The notes under the pieces are model-generated. The model worked only from the letters and a program-made list of their open reading frames with translations. It was not told where the DNA came from and ran no database searches. The translations under genes were made by a program, and so were the position numbers. Positions 23,501-31,020 of a stretch of DNA of 64,000 nucleotides are shown piece after piece. The stretch covers positions 18,344 to 82,343 of the forward strand of contig CAJXOS010000007.1 of NCBI GenBank assembly GCA_913057725.1. The letters run 5' to 3'. Position 1 is the first letter of the stretch. Every line of letters starts with the position of its first letter. Origin of the DNA: an uncultured Lewinella sp. Lineage in GTDB: Bacteria; Bacteroidota; Bacteroidia; Chitinophagales; Saprospiraceae.

Positions 23501-24704
23501 GATCAATACAACTCAATCCACCACCATCTGTTCCAACCCATAAGAAACCTAACTTATCTTCCAATACGGCCCGGATCGCACCTCCGGTACGACTATCAAT
23601 CTTTTCGAATCCAGTGCGTCGGTTACCACTGTCTGGGCGATCAAAACCACCATTAAGTCTGTTTAGACCATTGTTTGTGCCAACCCAAAGGTTGCCTTGA
23701 AAGTCTTGGCAAAGGCTCCAAATGATATTATTGGACAGACTCTGGTCGTCACCTGCCTGATGTCGATAATGTTGAAACAGCCCCGTCTCCAGATTCAGGC
23801 GATTGAGCCCGTGAGAGAAGGAGCCAAACCACATATGCCCAGCCTTGTCTTCGAGGATCATTGGGAGGTCATGGTCGGATACAGAGAACGGATCAGCAGG
23901 ATCATGGGTATACTGTTGCTCTACTTCTAGTTCCTGATTAAGCTGGAAAATATGCTCCACAGAAGTCGCCCAGATACGATCTTGACGATCTACATAGACA
24001 GATATTACTCTGGGGTTTTGAGCCCCAGTGCGGTTAGGTAGGGATATTTGATTGAAGGTGTGTTCTTTCTTGTGGAAGACGAAAAGTCCTTGAGAACCGG
24101 CTATGAGAATTCGATCCTGATCGAGATTAGTGATCTGTTCAATCTCATCTCCTTCGACCGGGCGGTTGTCTACATTTAGTGACCAAGAAATGAACTGTCG
24201 GCTTTCTGGATCCAGGCGAGCCAAATGAATTCCCCCTATCCAGAGATAACCATCCTCGTCAGGTAGTGAAGTGAGGACTTGTGGGAAGGGGAGTGTACTT
24301 GGATCTGCTGGATCATGCTCAAAACGCTCAAAGAGACCAGTTGTAGGATCAAGTCTATTTAGGCCTTGAACGGTGCCAACCCACAGGTTACCTTTATTAT
24401 CAATGGAAATGTGCTCAATGAAGTTTGAACTCAAGGAGCTGGGATCGTCTGTGTTTTGTTTAAACACCACCATCTTATTACCGTCAAAACGGTTGAGTCC
24501 ATCTTCGGTACCAATCCACAGGAATCCAGTCTGATCTTGGACAATATGACGGATACTATTATGAGACAGGCCAGTCTCCTTTCCAATATGGATAAACGAA
24601 AGGTCTGTATCCTGCTGCCCCCAAAGCGACACGATAACACAACTAAGGATAGCAACTAACCAAGCATGAGAGGTAGCTCTCAAGTTTCTTATGATTTGTA
24701 TCAA
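20571..24704 (-). CDS. Hybrid two-component sensor histidine kinase/response regulator (HTCS)
   Basis: 1377 residues carrying a whole signalling chain. After an N-terminal hydrophobic export segment come many Reg_prop propeller repeats (pattern LWIGTxxGLNRLDP, to about residue 700), then a Y_Y_Y-like domain and one membrane helix near 820-842. The HisKA domain has NISHEFRTPL with phospho-acceptor His871. The HATPase has NLLSNAIKYTP, DSGAGIP and GTGIGLSL. The receiver has LIITDVMMPEMDG with Asp1174 and KPF. A C-terminal AraC-type helix-turn-helix (IAYETGFSDPKYFSRVF) completes it. The propeller senses an extracytoplasmic signal and the HTH binds DNA. In Bacteroidota such proteins usually control a neighbouring locus for polysaccharide use; here no SusC/SusD pair or glycoside hydrolase is present, and the adjacent target on the same strand is the giant-protein operon. 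All catalytic residues are intact. Confidence 0.97.
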   Translation of the reverse strand: MIQIIRNLRATSHAWLVAILSCVIVSLWGQQDTDLSFIHIGKETGLSHNSIRHIVQDQTGFLWIGTEDGLNRFDGNKMVVFKQNTDDPSSLSSNFIEHISIDNKGNLWVGTVQGLNRLDPTTGLFERFEHDPADPSTLPFPQVLTSLPDEDGYLWIGGIHLARLDPESRQFISWSLNVDNRPVEGDEIEQITNLDQDRILIAGSQGLFVFHKKEHTFNQISLPNRTGAQNPRVISVYVDRQDRIWATSVEHIFQLNQELEVEQQYTHDPADPFSVSDHDLPMILEDKAGHMWFGSFSHGLNRLNLETGLFQHYRHQAGDDQSLSNNIIWSLCQDFQGNLWVGTNNGLNRLNGGFDRPDSGNRRTGFEKIDSRTGGAIRAVLEDKLGFLWVGTDGGGLSCIDQSTGEATVHRHQPSNSQSIPSDRLRAMLEDRERNLWIGSFNGLSVLPASGRANTASQLNTTKWVNFENAGTGYPSLKVGPVRALAEANNGNIWIGGFQSGVHYWDKASAAFTSYIHNPDDANSLSSDEILTLHEDQSGQLWIGTFGGGLNRLDPKTGVITRYRHESGNPTSLSDDFVWSIHEDAEGDLWIGTQGGLNVIRNDRPNEFEHYQEQDGLPNNVIYGIQRDRQGRLWLSTNKGLACFDPKTGRCFTYDQRDGLQADEFNPNAAARSPRTGQMYFGGPNGLNTFNPLAFQLDIFAPRTIITTLTRYQEAEQQNERIVQYFLPSDRQFTFTHRDNIISFEVAMLNYQQTYKNKFEYRLQGFQNSWFPLEDDGKITFTNLPAGRYSLQLRGANHHGIWQEAPTEYAIQIRPPWWKSHLAKVIYFLLAVAIIITVYRYQLNKQLAEREAQELRKLDELKTNFFTNISHEFRTPLTMILGPAQRSLKSLSKNRVAEAIGDHQLILQNGKRLLKLINEILDINKLEAGKLTPRYVQIPVVELTKRQVRSFDSFAEAEGISLNFEAEATELLMDTDVEMLEKILSNLLSNAIKYTPPKGIIHIGLRQGEEHLEITVKDSGAGIPADQLPHIFDRFYQVKRPGKTSPSGTGIGLSLSKELVELLGGKITVESQVNRGTTFTVSLPIAHHAPQQPLPAETIEPSTTLEQTANTPAPAFSPLAPEDELQILIIEDNTDMADYIASCLDPKFNIEFALNGREGLERALEAIPDLIITDVMMPEMDGVEVCKHLKADERTSHIPVIMLTARAGVETKLEGLRVGVDAYLSKPFNEEELQVRVEQLLALREKLRTRWQKNELSSELAPEDNSIEDQFVNRTQDIIMHHLQNPDFEIEQLARELGLSESQLRRKLSALTGMSPVRFMRSLRIQRAQELLVSTEMNVAEIAYETGFSDPKYFSRVFSRAVGRSPSEYRKEGDVSA

Positions 24705-24932
24705 GATAATTCGGATGTCCAGCCCATCACTAACGAGGATTGATGGATCTTCATATAAAGTAGAAAATTACGGCGATAATTAGAAACGCAGGGAGGATAT
24801 AATTGGAAAATATCGGCATATGTAAGCCGATGGATAAATTCGGGCTTTGTTATTCAAACTTTGGCTATATAGATGAACTGTTTTCGCCACTATCACTTCA
24901 TTTCAGGAACAATTCCTAATTTAGGGGGACAC

Positions 24933-24957
24933 GTGGATTAGAATCAGAATAATCCAC
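24933..24957. promoter_or_regulatory. Inverted repeat upstream of the acyl-CoA ligase
   Basis: GTGGATTA at 24933-24940 is mirrored by TAATCCAC at 24950-24957 with a 9-base spacer. It lies in the 347-base gap (24705-25051) between the divergent regulator and ligase genes, about 95 bases before the ligase start. An operator for a dimeric repressor is possible, but no adjacent regulator gene of that type is present. The rest of the gap is AT-rich and holds no ORF I would call. Confidence 0.3.
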
Positions 24958-24996
24958 CAGGGATAAAACTACTTTACTGATTCTCCATTCCACTTT

Positions 24997-25042
24997 TAAC
25001 AACCACCTAACCACCCAACCATCCAACTAACTAACCTAACCT
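24997..25042 (+). repeat. AACC/CTAA low-complexity leader before the ligase gene
   Basis: The 45 bases just before the ligase ATG are almost free of G and consist of short AACC, CCAACTAA and CTAACC words. The same CCAACTAA word is tandemly repeated at the right edge of the window (63976-64000). It probably forms an unstructured leader. Confidence 0.4.
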
Positions 25043-25051
25043 TCCTCACTC

Positions 25052-26599
25052 ATGCTCAACCTTTCTGTAGTTCTTGAAGACAGCGCCCGCCGCTATCCAA
25101 ACAAAGACGCCTTTATTTTCATGGATACTCGCCTGACGTATGCTCAGGTTAATGGTGCTGCCAATCAAGTGGCCAATGGTCTACGTGCTGCCGGGATACA
25201 GCCTGGTGATAAGGTGGCACTGAGTTGTCTGAATCTGCCGTATTTCCCGATTATTTATTTTGGGATATTGAAGGCTGGTGGCGTTATCGTCCCCTTGAGT
25301 GTCCTGCTTAAGCGCGACGAGATTGAGTATCATTTGAAAGACTCTGACGCAAAAGCCTACTTCTGTTTTGTTGGTACACCAGAATTACCCATGGCGCAGG
25401 AAGGTCATGCGGGCTTTAGCAAAGTGGATGCGTGTGAGCATTTCTTTGTTGTTACAGCAAAGCCAACCGATCCTTCTCCAATCGAGGGAACGAGCACTAT
25501 GGGCATGCTCATGAACGGCCAATCTCCTGCAGGGGTAACGGAACCTACTTCAGCTGAGGATACTGCCGTGATTATTTACACCTCCGGTACTACTGGGCGC
25601 CCTAAGGGAGCAGAGTTAACGCATTCTAGCCTTCTACAGAATGCCATATTGTCGACGGGAGTAATTACCACTAGGACAGAAGACACGCAGCTTATTGTAT
25701 TGCCTTTGTTCCACATTTTTGCGATGACTTGCTTGATGAATGCAGGTCTCTACAAGGGCGTGACCAGCGTCCTGCTGCCTCGCTTTGATGCCGAAGCAGT
25801 ACTGGGATTAATGCAGAAACATGAAGTGACGGTTTTTGCTGGAGTTCCCACCATGTATTGGGGCTTGCTGAATTACGAGAATACCAAGTTTGACTTGGAA
25901 GGAATCTCCGCAAAACTGCGGATGGCAGTATCAGGTGGAGCGTCTTTGCCGGTACAAGTGCTAGAAGATTTTGAGGCTAAGTTTAAGGTGCCGATTCTGG
26001 AAGGTTATGGTATGTCAGAAGGATCGCCCGTTGTTACGTTCAACCATATTGATGTGGGTCGTAAACCTGGTAGTGTAGGAACACCAGTTTGGGGTGTGGA
26101 AGTGAAATTGGTAGATGATAATGATAATGAAGTGCCATTGGGCGAAAAGGGTGAACTCGTCTACCGCGGGCACAATGTCATGAAGGGGTATTACAAGCGC
26201 CCCGACGTTAATGCGGAAGTACTCCGAGGAGGCTGGATGCACTCTGGTGATGTAGCGATAAAGGATGAGGATGGCTTCTTCTACATTGTTGATCGTACCA
26301 AGGATATGATTATACGCGGTGGTTTGAACGTCTACCCTCGTGAGGTGGAGGAAGTTATTATCCAGCACGAAGCGGTATCCTTAGTTGCTGTTATCGGCGT
26401 ACCAGATGATGAGATGGGAGAAGAAATTATGGCTTGCGTTGTCCTCAAAGAAGGCGCTAGCCTGGAAGCACAAGATCTCATGCTCTGGACGCGGGATCGC
26501 ATTGCCGCCTACAAGTATCCGCGCCATATCGAATTCCTGGATGCCTTGCCAATGAGTGCGACGGGTAAGATACTGAAGAAGGAGCTGCGTAAGCGTTAG
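25052..26599 (+). CDS. Long-chain fatty-acid--CoA ligase (AMP-binding, ANL superfamily)
   Basis: 515 residues, the usual length for acyl-CoA synthetases. It activates a carboxylic acid with ATP to an acyl-adenylate and then forms the CoA thioester in the cytoplasm. The core motifs are all present: the phosphate loop YTSGTTGRPKGAELTH, the adenine-binding YGMSEGSPVV, the A7/A8 region SGDVAIKDEDGFFYIVDR with MIIRGGLNVYPREVEEVI, and the C-terminal catalytic Lys in SATGKILKKELRK. Similarity is closest in style to long-chain or medium-chain acyl-CoA ligases; substrate length cannot be read from sequence. There is no signal peptide. It stands alone: divergent from the regulator, and followed by a hairpin-rich gap. 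Confidence 0.92.
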   Translation: MLNLSVVLEDSARRYPNKDAFIFMDTRLTYAQVNGAANQVANGLRAAGIQPGDKVALSCLNLPYFPIIYFGILKAGGVIVPLSVLLKRDEIEYHLKDSDAKAYFCFVGTPELPMAQEGHAGFSKVDACEHFFVVTAKPTDPSPIEGTSTMGMLMNGQSPAGVTEPTSAEDTAVIIYTSGTTGRPKGAELTHSSLLQNAILSTGVITTRTEDTQLIVLPLFHIFAMTCLMNAGLYKGVTSVLLPRFDAEAVLGLMQKHEVTVFAGVPTMYWGLLNYENTKFDLEGISAKLRMAVSGGASLPVQVLEDFEAKFKVPILEGYGMSEGSPVVTFNHIDVGRKPGSVGTPVWGVEVKLVDDNDNEVPLGEKGELVYRGHNVMKGYYKRPDVNAEVLRGGWMHSGDVAIKDEDGFFYIVDRTKDMIIRGGLNVYPREVEEVIIQHEAVSLVAVIGVPDDEMGEEIMACVVLKEGASLEAQDLMLWTRDRIAAYKYPRHIEFLDALPMSATGKILKKELRKR

Positions 26600-26601
26600 G
26601 T

Positions 26602-26719
26602 GTTAGGCGTCCTGTTCGTTAGGCGTCCCCCGACGCCTAACGAACAGGACGCCTAACGAACATAAGGGCGAACGCCTAACAAACATGAGGTTCAGCGTCC
26701 CCCGACGCTGAACCTCATG
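26602..26719. repeat. Composite intergenic hairpin element with CCCC loops
   Basis: Two perfect hairpins lie side by side right after the ligase stop. The first has 26-base arms at 26602-26627 and 26632-26657; the second has 16-base arms at 26684-26699 and 26704-26719. Both share the centre GCGTCCCCCGACGC with a CCCC loop. The word CGCCTAACRAACA also occurs three times (26634, 26650, 26673). There is no T-run, so it is not a standard intrinsic terminator. A third copy of the centre is found at 63947-63960. A dispersed REP-like or other structured intergenic repeat family is the likely class. Confidence 0.75.
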
Positions 26720-26818
26720 CATAAACTGTTCATTTGCGAACACTAATGTGCGCGCCTGTACACTTTTTAGAAGTTGATTTTACTTCTAATTATCTGATTT
26801 TGAATGGGTTGGTCTCAA

Positions 26819-26834
26819 TGGCATGCTGCTTGCA
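26819..26834 (+). promoter_or_regulatory. Sigma-54-type promoter of the lone permease gene
   Basis: TGGCATGCTGCTTGCA fits the -24/-12 consensus (TGGCAC-N5-TTGCA) with the invariant GG and GC dinucleotides exactly 10 bases apart (GG 26820-26821, GC 26832-26833). It is 62 bases before the permease ATG. A small inverted repeat, TAGAAGT/ACTTCTA at 26768-26774 and 26782-26788, lies upstream. Sigma-54 control requires an NtrC-type activator, which is not encoded in the window. Confidence 0.55.
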
Positions 26835-26896
26835 TTATGATGTGTAGCGGGCTGTCCGCATTGTATTATGACTGTTGAAATCACCCGACTGAAATC

Positions 26897-29347
26897 ATGT
26901 TTAGGAATTATCTGAAAACCGCCTTTCGCAATCTTTGGAAGTACCGTTTCTATAGCGGTATTAATCTATTGGGCCTGGCCAGTGGAATGCTCTGCTTTCT
27001 TTATATTGCGGCATTTATCCAGGATGAACTCAGTTACGATACCTTCCACGCTAACTCGGATCGTATTTACCGGATGAATTTTGAGGGGAAGATGGGAGAG
27101 AACGAACTCTCCGTGCCTCAAATTGGTGCGCCGGTTGGTGCTGTGGTTTTGGAGGAATTTCCAGAGGTGGAAAACTTCGTACGTTTCCGGGAAGCCGGTG
27201 ACTTTCTGGTACGCTACGAAGATCAAAGCTATCAGGAAAGCCAGATCGTATTCACGGATAGCACTTTTCTGGAGATCTTCGACTTTGAGCTCCTTAGCGG
27301 AAACCCTGACCAGATTCTCCGACAGCCGCAAACGGCTATTCTCACCGCTTCGATGGCACGGAAGTACTTTGGCTCCGCCGATCCAGTAGGCAAAACCCTT
27401 CGCCTCGACAACGAGGTGGACTATGTAATCGAAGGCGTATTGGCAGACCTCCCTACCAATTCCTTGATTCAGCGTCAAATGTTCCTGTCGATGTCTGGCT
27501 TGGAAGAAAGCCGGAATCCGTTCTGGACAAACATGAATTTTGAGACTTACTTCCTCTTACAGAAAGACGCTTCAATTGCGGCTGTAGAGGCTAAGCTTCC
27601 CGACTTTCTGTACCGACACCTGGGGGCAGAAATGGAGAAGTTTCTGCAGATATCATTTGATGATTTCATTGCTGCAGGCAACTCTGGTGCCTACACGATG
27701 ATTGCTTTCCCGGACATCTATCTTCACTCCAACTATATCGAAAGCCTGGGGCCAAGTAGTGATATCAGTTATCTGTACATTTTTGGTGCGGTGGGGCTCT
27801 TTATTTTGCTTTTGGCGGCGATCAATTTTGTCAACTTAGCCACGGCTCGTGCTACTACTCGCTCACGTGAAGTGGGTGTACGTAAGGTGGTAGGAGCTGG
27901 GCGACAACACCTGATGGGTCAATTCCTTTCAGAGAGTACCCTTTTGGCCTTTTTGGCATTAATGGTAGCCCTGGCGGGAATGAGATTTGCGATGCCGGCT
28001 TTCAATGAATTGGCAGATAAGTCTCTATCCATGCAAGCACTGTTTTCTCGTCCTGCAATGATTCTGACCGGCTTCCTGTTAGTTGTGGTTATTGGCTTAT
28101 TGGCAGGGGCATACCCCTCTTTCGTACTATCGCGTTTCCGCCCCATTCAAGCTATTCAGCAGCGGTTGGGGGGCAATGGCGCTAGTCGGCAAGCAGGTCT
28201 ACGATCTACCTTGGTTGTAGTGCAGTTTGGCATCACCGCTTTGCTTCTGGTAGGCACCTTGACGGTATATCGTCAGATGCAGTTCATCCAGGAGAAGAAA
28301 TTGGGTTATAACAAGGAGCAAATGTTGCTCATTGATGGCGCTTATGGTCTGGAAGACAAATTAGATGCCTATAAGTCGCAATTGGCAATGGACGCCCGTG
28401 TACAAGCGGTCACTACTAGCAGTTACTTGCCAACACCTTCTTCTCGTAATACAAGCGGCTATTTCTTGGGCAACAACCCGGAGAGCAGTGCGCTGTATAT
28501 GCTTCAGGTTTGGTACGTAGACGATTCTTATCTGCCTACCTTAGGAATCGATATTAGGACTGGCCGCAACTTCACGCCACAGCCCGTTGATGCGGAGCCG
28601 AGTAATAAAGTGATCGTTAATGAGGCGGCTATTCGCCGCTTCGGTATTCAGGGAGATCCCATCGGACAACAGATTAGTCGCAATTTTGGAAACGATGCGG
28701 AGACTGGCCCACAGCTAACCGTATACGAGATTATCGGTATCGTTGAGGACTTCCACTATGAGACTTTCCACAAACAAATTGGACCACTGGTACTGCACCA
28801 AGGAAGCAGTAATCGCTTTGTGATTGCAAAGGTTGCCCCTACGGATTTACCTGGGTTAATTGCCAAAGCGGAGCGGGATTGGAATAGTATGGAAACAGGA
28901 TTACCGTTCCAGTATTCCTTCATGGATGAAAGTTTTGCGCAGATGTATGCGGCCGAGATTCGTGTCGGTAAGATTGCCCGACTCTTTGCTGGCCTATCTA
29001 TCTTAATCGCGAGTATTGGTTTACTCGGTCTTGCCACCTTTACGGCTTTGCAACGCCGCAAAGAGGTAAGTATCCGCAAGGTCTTAGGAGCATCAGTTGG
29101 TGGTTTGTTTTTACTACTAACCCGCGATTTCGGTAAGCTTATCGTAATTGCGTTGGTATTGAGCCTTCCACTGGCGTGGTATCTGATGCAGCAATGGCTA
29201 CAAGGCTTTGCTTACGCTGCGGGTATTGGCCTGACTAACTTCTTACTAACTGCAGGTCTACTGCTATTTGTAGCACTACTAGCCGTGGGTTATCAAGCAT
29301 TAAGAGCTGCCCTGGGCAATCCTGTGGAAGCTTTGCGCGGAGAATAG
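26897..29347 (+). CDS. ABC transporter permease, duplicated MacB-core/FtsX type
   Basis: 816 residues. It begins with MFRNYLKTAFRNLWKYRFYS and an N-terminal membrane helix. A periplasmic MacB-like core (about 45-250) and an FtsX domain with three helices (about 285-400, containing SREVGVRKVVGA) follow. The pattern then repeats: a second periplasmic domain (about 440-660) and a second FtsX domain (about 690-805, with RKEVSIRKVLGASVGG). This double architecture is common in Bacteroidota. Family members use a cytoplasmic ATPase to drive conformational change across the inner membrane, for export of peptides, lipids or lipoproteins. No ATPase or membrane-fusion gene is adjacent, so the partner must be elsewhere. 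An intrinsic terminator follows at 29386. The substrate is unknown. Confidence 0.93.
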   Translation: MFRNYLKTAFRNLWKYRFYSGINLLGLASGMLCFLYIAAFIQDELSYDTFHANSDRIYRMNFEGKMGENELSVPQIGAPVGAVVLEEFPEVENFVRFREAGDFLVRYEDQSYQESQIVFTDSTFLEIFDFELLSGNPDQILRQPQTAILTASMARKYFGSADPVGKTLRLDNEVDYVIEGVLADLPTNSLIQRQMFLSMSGLEESRNPFWTNMNFETYFLLQKDASIAAVEAKLPDFLYRHLGAEMEKFLQISFDDFIAAGNSGAYTMIAFPDIYLHSNYIESLGPSSDISYLYIFGAVGLFILLLAAINFVNLATARATTRSREVGVRKVVGAGRQHLMGQFLSESTLLAFLALMVALAGMRFAMPAFNELADKSLSMQALFSRPAMILTGFLLVVVIGLLAGAYPSFVLSRFRPIQAIQQRLGGNGASRQAGLRSTLVVVQFGITALLLVGTLTVYRQMQFIQEKKLGYNKEQMLLIDGAYGLEDKLDAYKSQLAMDARVQAVTTSSYLPTPSSRNTSGYFLGNNPESSALYMLQVWYVDDSYLPTLGIDIRTGRNFTPQPVDAEPSNKVIVNEAAIRRFGIQGDPIGQQISRNFGNDAETGPQLTVYEIIGIVEDFHYETFHKQIGPLVLHQGSSNRFVIAKVAPTDLPGLIAKAERDWNSMETGLPFQYSFMDESFAQMYAAEIRVGKIARLFAGLSILIASIGLLGLATFTALQRRKEVSIRKVLGASVGGLFLLLTRDFGKLIVIALVLSLPLAWYLMQQWLQGFAYAAGIGLTNFLLTAGLLLFVALLAVGYQALRAALGNPVEALRGE

Positions 29348-29385
29348 CTTCGTATATAGTACTGCCGTAGTAGGCAGTCGTGCAG

Positions 29386-29424
29386 CAAGCCGGATGGAAC
29401 CAACTCCATCCGGCTTGTTTCTTT
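29386..29424 (+). terminator. Intrinsic terminator after the permease gene
   Basis: A perfect 13-base stem (29386-29398 with 29405-29417, core CAAGCCGGATGGA) with a 6-base loop is followed by TTTCTTTT. It lies about 40 bases after the permease stop. Confidence 0.9.
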
Positions 29425-29511
29425 TACAGAGGTAGTGATATTTAGCTTTCAGTGGTGATCCTTGTCAATGGAATAGGTGAAGCAGTCCTGTAAATTGAGG
29501 CCCTCTTATTC

Positions 29512-29886
29512 ATGTTTCCATTAACCGCTGCTAATCTATTGGCTATGCTACATACTTCCCTGCTCAAGGATATTCAATTTCACGATGATAATCCCGCTGT
29601 ACAGTTGCTACTAGATACCGACTTCACCAAAGAGATTCGGATTGCATTTCGCCCAGATCAGTTGATGAAGGAACATCAGACTCCCTTCCCAATTGTGGTT
29701 GAGGTTGTGAGGGGGAGTATTCAATTCGGGGTGAATGGTCAGCACTACGATCTTGAGGCTGGTGCCTTGCTGAGTTTGGCGGGCGGTGTGCCGCACGACC
29801 TTCGCGCTAAAGAGGAAAGCATAGTGCGATTGACATTGTCGAAAAGTGATCGAGCGAATCGAGTAGCGGGGGTGGCAGAACAGTAA
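29512..29886 (+). CDS. Small cupin-domain protein
   Basis: 124 residues; a second in-frame ATG at 29545 gives a 113-residue protein that fits the fold equally well. The body reads as a single-domain cupin barrel: VVEVVRGSIQFGVNGQHYDLEAGALLSLAGGVPHDLRA contains the first motif without its usual metal His pair and the second motif PxGxxH-like as GGVPHDL. With few metal ligands, metal binding is doubtful. There is no signal peptide. It precedes the ChaN-like gene by about 70 bases. Function is unknown beyond a small-molecule-binding or sensor-type barrel. Confidence 0.75.
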   Translation: MFPLTAANLLAMLHTSLLKDIQFHDDNPAVQLLLDTDFTKEIRIAFRPDQLMKEHQTPFPIVVEVVRGSIQFGVNGQHYDLEAGALLSLAGGVPHDLRAKEESIVRLTLSKSDRANRVAGVAEQ

Positions 29887-29954
29887 TTCAACTTGACCAT
29901 ACCTGATTTCAACGATTGATAGTACTTTTAGCGCCTCAACTAAAATCACAGCCG

Positions 29955-30830
29955 ATGTACACTGCCATTAGGAGAACTAGGGGATTCCTTTTACTGCTTA
30001 CTTTATGCTTGGCCTTTTCTGCTTTTGGACAAGAAAAAGCAGCCTACGTTATTTACAACAAGAAAGGCAAAAAAGTATCGTACAGTAAGCTATTGCGCGA
30101 GGCACAGCAAATGGATATTATTCTATTTGGCGAGCTGCACAATAACCCCATATCACATTGGTTGGAATTAGAATTAGCCCAGGACCTTAATGACGGTAGA
30201 AATTTGGTGCTAGGAGCAGAGATGATTGAGGCAGATAATCAAAAGGCCCTGAATAATTACTTCACGGGAATCATTGATAGAGAAGGCTTGGATACCTTGG
30301 CCCGTCTTTGGCCTAATTATGATACGGATTATGAACCCCTGGTAGAGCTTGCTAGAGAAGCAAAGCTGCCGTTTATTGCCACGAATATTCCTCGTCGCTA
30401 TGCTTCAATGGTGTACAAAGACGGTGGCTTTGAAGCGCTGGAAAAGCTTGCCGATTATGAAAAAAGGTGGATCGCACCACTACCAATTACGTTTGACCCG
30501 GAACTGCCGCAGTATCAGAATATCTTGAGTATGATGGAAGGGCACGGTACACCGGAATTGGTGATGGCGCAAGCGATGAAGGACGCTACTATGGCGCATT
30601 TTATCCTCCAAAATTACTATCCAGAAAACACCTTCTTACATTTTAATGGAGCCTACCATTCGGACTTTCACGAGGGCATTTTGTGGTATTTGCAACTTCA
30701 GCAACCCGATCTAAACTACCTGACAATAACGACGGTCGAACAAGGCAATACCGCCGAGCTGGAATCTGAGCATATCGGACGCGCAGACTTCATCATTTGC
30801 GTAGATGAGGATATGACAAAAACGTATTAA
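29955..30830 (+). CDS. ChaN-like (Tiki/EreA superfamily) exported protein
   Basis: The start at 29955 is preferred to 29916 because the signal peptide (MYTAIRRTRGFLLLLTLCLA, then FSAFGQ) begins there. The mature domain carries the ChaN-type motifs: DIILFGELHNNPISHWLELEL near its start, VLGAEMIEADNQ, FIATNIPRRYASMVYKDG in the middle, and AYHSDFHEGILWYL near the end. ChaN proteins bind haem and are linked to iron uptake in some bacteria, while the wider superfamily includes metalloproteases that use the GE...H residues. There is no lipobox Cys, so it is probably periplasmic. Whether it binds haem or cleaves peptides cannot be told. Confidence 0.85.
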   Translation: MYTAIRRTRGFLLLLTLCLAFSAFGQEKAAYVIYNKKGKKVSYSKLLREAQQMDIILFGELHNNPISHWLELELAQDLNDGRNLVLGAEMIEADNQKALNNYFTGIIDREGLDTLARLWPNYDTDYEPLVELAREAKLPFIATNIPRRYASMVYKDGGFEALEKLADYEKRWIAPLPITFDPELPQYQNILSMMEGHGTPELVMAQAMKDATMAHFILQNYYPENTFLHFNGAYHSDFHEGILWYLQLQQPDLNYLTITTVEQGNTAELESEHIGRADFIICVDEDMTKTY

Positions 30831-31020
30831 GGTATCGTTGCACTTTCTTGAATTACAATGTAGTGCTAAGACGACGGTCTTGGGCCTGCCATCTACTTTG
30901 ATCGAGCTTGGTCTTAGTGGGAGGGCAGCGACTATTCCACACCGTCAATGATCAACTATACAACCATCCTAACGTTGTAGATATCAATTACATATTACTT
31001 GTAAATTACTCAGCTTATCT

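Noticed and set aside
30866..30917. CTAAGAC and GTCTTAG plus crossing CTGCC/GGCAG stretches before the hydrolase gene, possibly a structured RNA
   Set aside because: The arms are short, widely separated and no known riboswitch pattern is seen.
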